Below, piece after piece: positions 60,101 through 64,000 of a DNA stretch of 64,000 nucleotides (the first letter of the stretch is position 1; each line of letters begins with the position of its first letter). A program made the position numbers and the translations under genes. The DNA comes from Sphagnum magellanicum (Eukaryota; Streptophyta; Sphagnopsida; Sphagnales; Sphagnaceae), in the NCBI GenBank assembly GCA_021904315.1, contig CM038920.1, positions 18,848,001 to 18,912,000 of the forward strand, written 5' to 3'. A model generated the notes under the pieces. It searched no databases and was not told where the DNA came from. It worked only from the letters and a program-made list of their open reading frames with translations.

Positions 60101-63100
60101 TCTCATTATAGTCACATTTATTAAGAAAGCTTTGTAAATTTTTTATGCTACTAATGAGTGTGATAGTGACTCTAAAAAATTGATGTTTCTTACTAAAAAC
60201 GAATGATTACCAAAAGATGTGTGACATAAACAAGAATGTGATTAAAATGGGAGTGATTATAAAGGGGGTTTACCATATAGAAAATTACAAATGCATTTTC
60301 ACAAATTGATTTTTTTGAACATTAATTTAAAAGATTTAAGTACATCGTCATAAATTGATTTCTTTCTCATGTTTTTCTTTTTACATTGATTAAAAAATTT
60401 CAAAATTTACAATACGTTTTCACAGATTGATTTTTTTCACATGTTTCTTTAAGATTGATTTCAACAGATTAAAAATGCATTTTCAAATTCTGATTCTTTT
60501 CACATTTCTTTTTACCATTGATTTCAAAAGACAGGAATTATTCTTATTTATAAAGTTGGTTATTGGGCACAGGTACCTTAGTAGTGGTCATTTGAAATAA
60601 CTTACTAACCAAGCCTTGTTTCATTTTATGAAGTTTTTTAGAACCTGACCATAACGTTAAGTAATTTCTAAACCTAACCTCACAATGTAGATACACTAGA
60701 GAGTCTGGTAATTCCAGAAAGTAAAATAAACACAAAGTACTAAACCTAATATGAGTAATGAAATCCATGCAAGATAAAACACCAATTTAAAATTTTTCAC
60801 AAAATATATGTAAAACCCATAGTAAATTTTATACTTACCATTGAAGCCAAAGAAGCCATATGCAGCTGACCCCACTCTTTGCTCCACAGAGAAGTGGTAA
60901 TTGAGGGAAACTTCTTGCAACTTTGTCATAAGGCACTCCTCACCATTGACTGTGGTCATAAACATACCAAGGTCAACATAAGGAGTTAAGTTAAATGAAA
61001 CTATATAGATAAGTAAACTAAGTGTGTGTTGCTGACCTCTAATAAGGGTTGAGTTGTAAGTCACTCATGTGGTCACTTGGGTGGTGCACTTTTGGCTTAT
61101 TAATGCTAATATGCATAAAATTTAGGGAAAATTAAACAAATAAATTCAGGGATATAAAAGGGGCAGTTCATTTTAAGAAGAGATTTTAAAATGTAAAAGA
61201 GAAAAAAAGCTAGTTTCCCATGATTGACAAAGCCAAATCTTGCACCATCCCCCCAAACCCTAACTCCCATAAACCCTAGTAATCAAAGTACTTGAACTGA
61301 ATGGTGTGACCACAGACAACTTTTTCCCTATGGTAGTCAGTCTTTTTCATTTTTATCTAGTGGAAATTTTTAAAAAATGTAAAAGTGGGTTTTTGAGGTT
61401 AGTTAGTAGCCAAATTTGGCCAAATCTTTTTATGGATGATTGCCACTACAGCTTCATCACAAAATTGAAAAAGAGCAAAGATACTTACATTAGTAGTAGA
61501 AATTTTAGATACCTGGCCTGTTTAACACAAAGCAGATTATACGGCATAATCGCCCATTAAACGAAAAGATTGTGTTTTGCCTTCTAAAGCAAGAGTAGAT
61601 TCTAGAACCCAATGTATGCATATCCAATGATACCCAACCCTTTTGGAAGTTGAAGTTACTTCAAGTGAAAAATCTCAACCCTAAATGCCCTGTTTGTGGA
61701 CTTATTGTGCTTGTTTGTTCTCAACTTTCAAGGCGTTTCTAGAAGCTTAAAATCATGTCAATTCATGGCCCCATTTTAGGAAGGGTCAATTGAATTAGGG
61801 TTTTTGTACAGACTGTAAATGATACCAGCTTGACCCACTGCCATTTTCCATCCTCTCTTTGAATTTGAACAGTGTTGGCTTAGTTCAGAATAGTACTAAA
61901 AAAGATGAACTAAACAGAGTTAGCTAGCAATACCTATAATGAAACCCTCTCTGGAAAATGTGCTATACTTTGAATCCCTTTAGTTAGTCTTAATTTTGAG
62001 AGTGTGGTTACATAGTGTGGAAAATTAGTAAAAAGGTGGACTAAACCATGGTTACCTAACTATAGTCAACTAGTTCCCTCTTTAAATTTAACTAGTAACT
62101 AGGCTAGTACCTGTCCCCAGGTAGCATTATATTTGACTCTTGAGTTAGGGTTTTTGTAATTGATCTAGTCGAATCCCTTGTTAAATTCAGTGATGTATTG
62201 AAGAATTTCATCAGCCACATTAACCACATTGATGGTCTAGTTAATTGTGTGGTTTAGAAAAGTAGTGGGCAAAGAGGGTTTGGAGAAATGGGCAGGCGGG
62301 GGTGAGTGTGAAGTTACAAGAGAAAGTGGGTTTGCGGAAGTGTAGGCACAGTTAGTGTAGAAGTGTTTCAGGAATTGGGGCCTCCAGTTAGTGAAGAAAG
62401 TGGGATTTGGTGAATGGGGGAATCCAGTTAGTGGAGACAAAAACGTTTGTAGAAGTGTGGAGCTCGGTTAGTGGAGAACAAGTTGTGTGGAAGTGACGCG
62501 TCCAGTTGTTGGAGAAAGTGCGTTTGGGGAAGTAAGTAGTCCAGTTAGTGTAGAGAGTTTGGGGGGGTTGGGTTTAGGGTAAGCTAATGAAGAAGTGTAG
62601 TCCACTTTACCGAATTTCCAACGCGCTTGTACCAGGGCGAGTTCCGGGTTGTGGACGAGGAATGGGATGGTTCGGTGGAGGAATTCCGGGTCCGGTTGGA
62701 AGTCCGCATCGAAGATGGCAACGTAGTCGCACTTGCCCATATAGTGGTGATGCATTCCCTGCTTCAGAGCGCCGGCTTTGTAGCCGTTGCGGTTGCCACG
62801 GATCTCGTACCTGATGTTGATCCCTTTGCTCGACCATCGCTGTACCTCCATTTGCACTAGCTCCTGCAGCAACAGCAGCAGCATTAATGATCCACAACAA
62901 CAATAGTTCATTCTCATCAATCTTGCAGACTCTTTATGAACTCGCGATGATGAGCGCTGTAATAAGCACAAGCTCCTACATTTGCACTTCTTCTAGGCGC
63001 TCCTGATCATGAATTCACAAAATGGGTTTTGTTTTCCTCAGAGCAGCTCCAGCGGTGCTCCTCAGTTTGTAACCTAGTTGCAAAAATATTTCTCACATCC

Positions 63101-63797
63101 AAGTGTAGTTATTTAGGGTTTTTTCAACCCCAGGAGCCATAAAACTAAAACTGGGACTGCAATTAATAGGTGGACAGCAGCAAATCAGTACCAGCTGAGT
63201 AGTACTGCAGCTGCAAGTACTGATAGCTAGACTTACCTTGATGAAAGGATCGGTGGAATCGTCCAGCACTTGAATCACGATGCGGTCTGCTGGCCACGAC
63301 AAAGCACAAGCTGCCTGTATCGACAACTGGTACACCTCCCTTTCGTTGTACATGGGGATTTGCACCAGCACCATGGGATAAGAACTAGAGTTGCCAAGCT
63401 CCAAGTCGTCGTCGTTGTCATTCATGGGCTCCCACTTGTAAGTCTTGTGCGGGGAGCTTCTCCCCAGGAGCTTCATGACGATGAGCACCCCGCACATGAA
63501 CATACGCTCCACGAACAGCATCGTGATCATCACCAGGCACACATTCACAGCCAATTGCAGCAAGGGTGCCACTATGGGTGCCCGCACCATCAACCACACA
63601 TGCACTACCTGCTCCACCACTGCTGACAAACCTTGCCCATCCTGCACCGATGCATCTGCCACAGCTACAGTAACGCCCATCTTGCAGCTCGAGCTCAAGG
63701 TGTACTTCAACTTCTCTTCCGCCTCTAGAAATTTCACCAATTCAAGCTTCCTCCTCAAATGCTTCTTCTTCTTCTTCTTCCTCCCCGAGTTTAGCAA
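57110..63797 (-). CDS. CslA: Cellulose synthase-like A (glucomannan 4-beta-mannosyltransferase), 8 exons
   Basis: Exons in transcript order: 63797-63237, 62863-62611, 60949-60839, 59545-59409, 59143-59030, 58659-58460, 57768-57538, 57272-57110. All junctions are GT-AG and phases agree. The first ATG (63797) gives 589 aa; an ATG at 63680 gives 550 aa, closer to the usual 530-550 and starting just before the conserved part, so I prefer it. In the 550-aa numbering: an N-terminal membrane segment at about 35-65; the family block KYTWEP-like YKWEPMND, then [25 protein letters not shown] near 139; DAD at 200-202; TVED with the catalytic acid near 293-294; QQHRW (QxxRW) at 330-334; then several membrane segments and an end [11 protein letters not shown]2 enzymes of this type build beta-1,4-mannan or glucomannan backbones in the Golgi from GDP-sugars. 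Closely matching CslA, not CslC, in length and motifs. All catalytic motifs are intact. Confidence 0.95.
57931..58067 (-). mobile_element. Partial GGTGCATTCACACTT MITE in CslA intron 6
   Basis: Read on the minus strand from 58067 it begins GGTGCATTCACACTTGGTG and continues GGACTCTAGTGTTGAGTCC, CATGCTAGTCATT and TTATGTTAAGCTAACATTCA, aligning with the first 125 bases of the copy at 10465. The other terminus is missing. It lies between CslA exons 6 and 7, away from both splice sites. Confidence 0.75.
60950..62610 (-). other. CslA intron 2, 1.66 kb, largest of the gene
   Basis: Donor CG|GTAAAG after the RWKF codons and acceptor CCACAG. It includes no recognised gene. Repeated GAGAAAGTG/AGTTAGTGGAGA words (62260-62560) form a loose repeat with a unit of about 30-60 bases near the donor end. 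Open frames inside (such as 61306-61560) lie on the other strand and have no domain. Confidence 0.7.
63047..63116 (+). repeat. Dispersed repeat, partner of 9243-9312, in CslA intron 1
   Basis: Matches the copy at 9243-9312 in order and orientation (CTCCAGC, GTGCTC, TGTAACC, TTCTCACATCCAAGT, TAGTTATTTA). It lies inside the 373-base first intron of CslA. Confidence 0.6.
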
Positions 63798-64000
63798 CCC
63801 AAATCTTTAGTCCTGCACCAGCTGCCACCAGTCTGCAGAATTACTGATGTCTACTGGAGCTCAACAAAATGATCAGATTTCTGCTCCCGAGACCTTCAAC
63901 ACCACTTGACAATTTCTTGGAAACAAACATCATGGGGATGTAGAGAAACCTTTGGTACCATGAGATTACAGAACTATGGAAGTAGAAAAAAAAATTGCTG
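63798..64000 (-). promoter_or_regulatory. Upstream region of CslA, partial
   Basis: Only about 200 bases of the 5' side are in the window. No clear TATA box or start site could be assigned. It ends at the window edge. Confidence 0.4.

Noticed and set aside
57110..63797. CslC (xyloglucan glucan synthase) as an alternative identity
   Set aside because: CslC proteins are near 670-700 residues with a longer N-terminus; length and motifs here fit CslA.
62587..63810. Plus-strand frames opposite CslA exons 1 and 2
   Set aside because: Antisense shadows of the CslA coding exons.
1..64000. CRISPR arrays, bacterial operons, organellar genes or rRNA
   Set aside because: No regular spacer arrays, no Shine-Dalgarno-led genes and no rRNA or plastid sequence were recognised; the interrupted genes show nuclear plant DNA.

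Overview
This window is nuclear DNA from a land plant. It holds three interrupted protein-coding genes with GT-AG introns, a typical plant family set (cellulose synthase-like A, a plant RING-H2 ligase family, ALKBH6), an LTR-retrotransposon relic with an initiator-tRNA-Met-type primer site, and scattered (TTTAGGG)n-like words. It is AT-rich and gene-poor (three genes in 64 kb), with many decayed transposons and low-complexity arrays. That fits a large plant genome such as a fern, gymnosperm or another repeat-rich lineage, but I cannot fix the species from the sequence.

Layout. 1-30.6 kb: no gene recognised; degenerate repeats (2.2-4.0 kb, 5.07-5.39 kb, 6.2-6.9 kb), a MITE (10.47 kb), a 122-bp tandem duplication (12.97 kb), a 2.5-kb CCTA/TAGG-word array (17.8-20.3 kb), a 220-bp foldback (22.1 kb) and a GC-rich island (27.7-28.6 kb). 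30.6-34.2 kb, plus strand: a complete eight-exon ALKBH6-type dioxygenase gene (275 aa). 36.0-42.0 kb: a decayed Ty3/Gypsy element interrupted by a CACTA-like element. 43.2-46.5 kb: a CACTA-type DNA transposon with matching terminal inverted repeats and a 3-bp target duplication. 48.3-49.1 kb: a T-rich minisatellite-like array. 49.8-52.4 kb, plus strand: a complete RING-H2 E3 ligase gene (240 aa) with four coding exons and probably a 5'-UTR intron. 53.5-54.9 kb: a broken hAT transposase. 57.1-63.8 kb, minus strand: a complete eight-exon CslA glycosyltransferase gene (550 or 589 aa).

The three genes are unrelated housekeeping or cell-wall functions: nucleic-acid demethylation or oxidation (ALKBH6), ubiquitin transfer at a membrane (RING-H2), and mannan or glucomannan backbone synthesis in the Golgi (CslA). 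Nothing suggests that they form a cluster. I reconstructed all three exon by exon. Every junction has GT/AG borders and the reading phases add up, so they look intact.

The most interesting non-genic structures are: CCTA-word arrays that recur inside CACTA-like elements, with tRNA-like (pol III box) modules in or beside them; a MITE family with four copies, one reduced to two abutting termini and one inside a CslA intron; a perfect 21-bp inverted repeat inserted in the hAT relic; an 18-bp inverted repeat in the ALKBH6 upstream region; and a duplicated splice-acceptor segment in ALKBH6. I see no convincing new multi-gene system.
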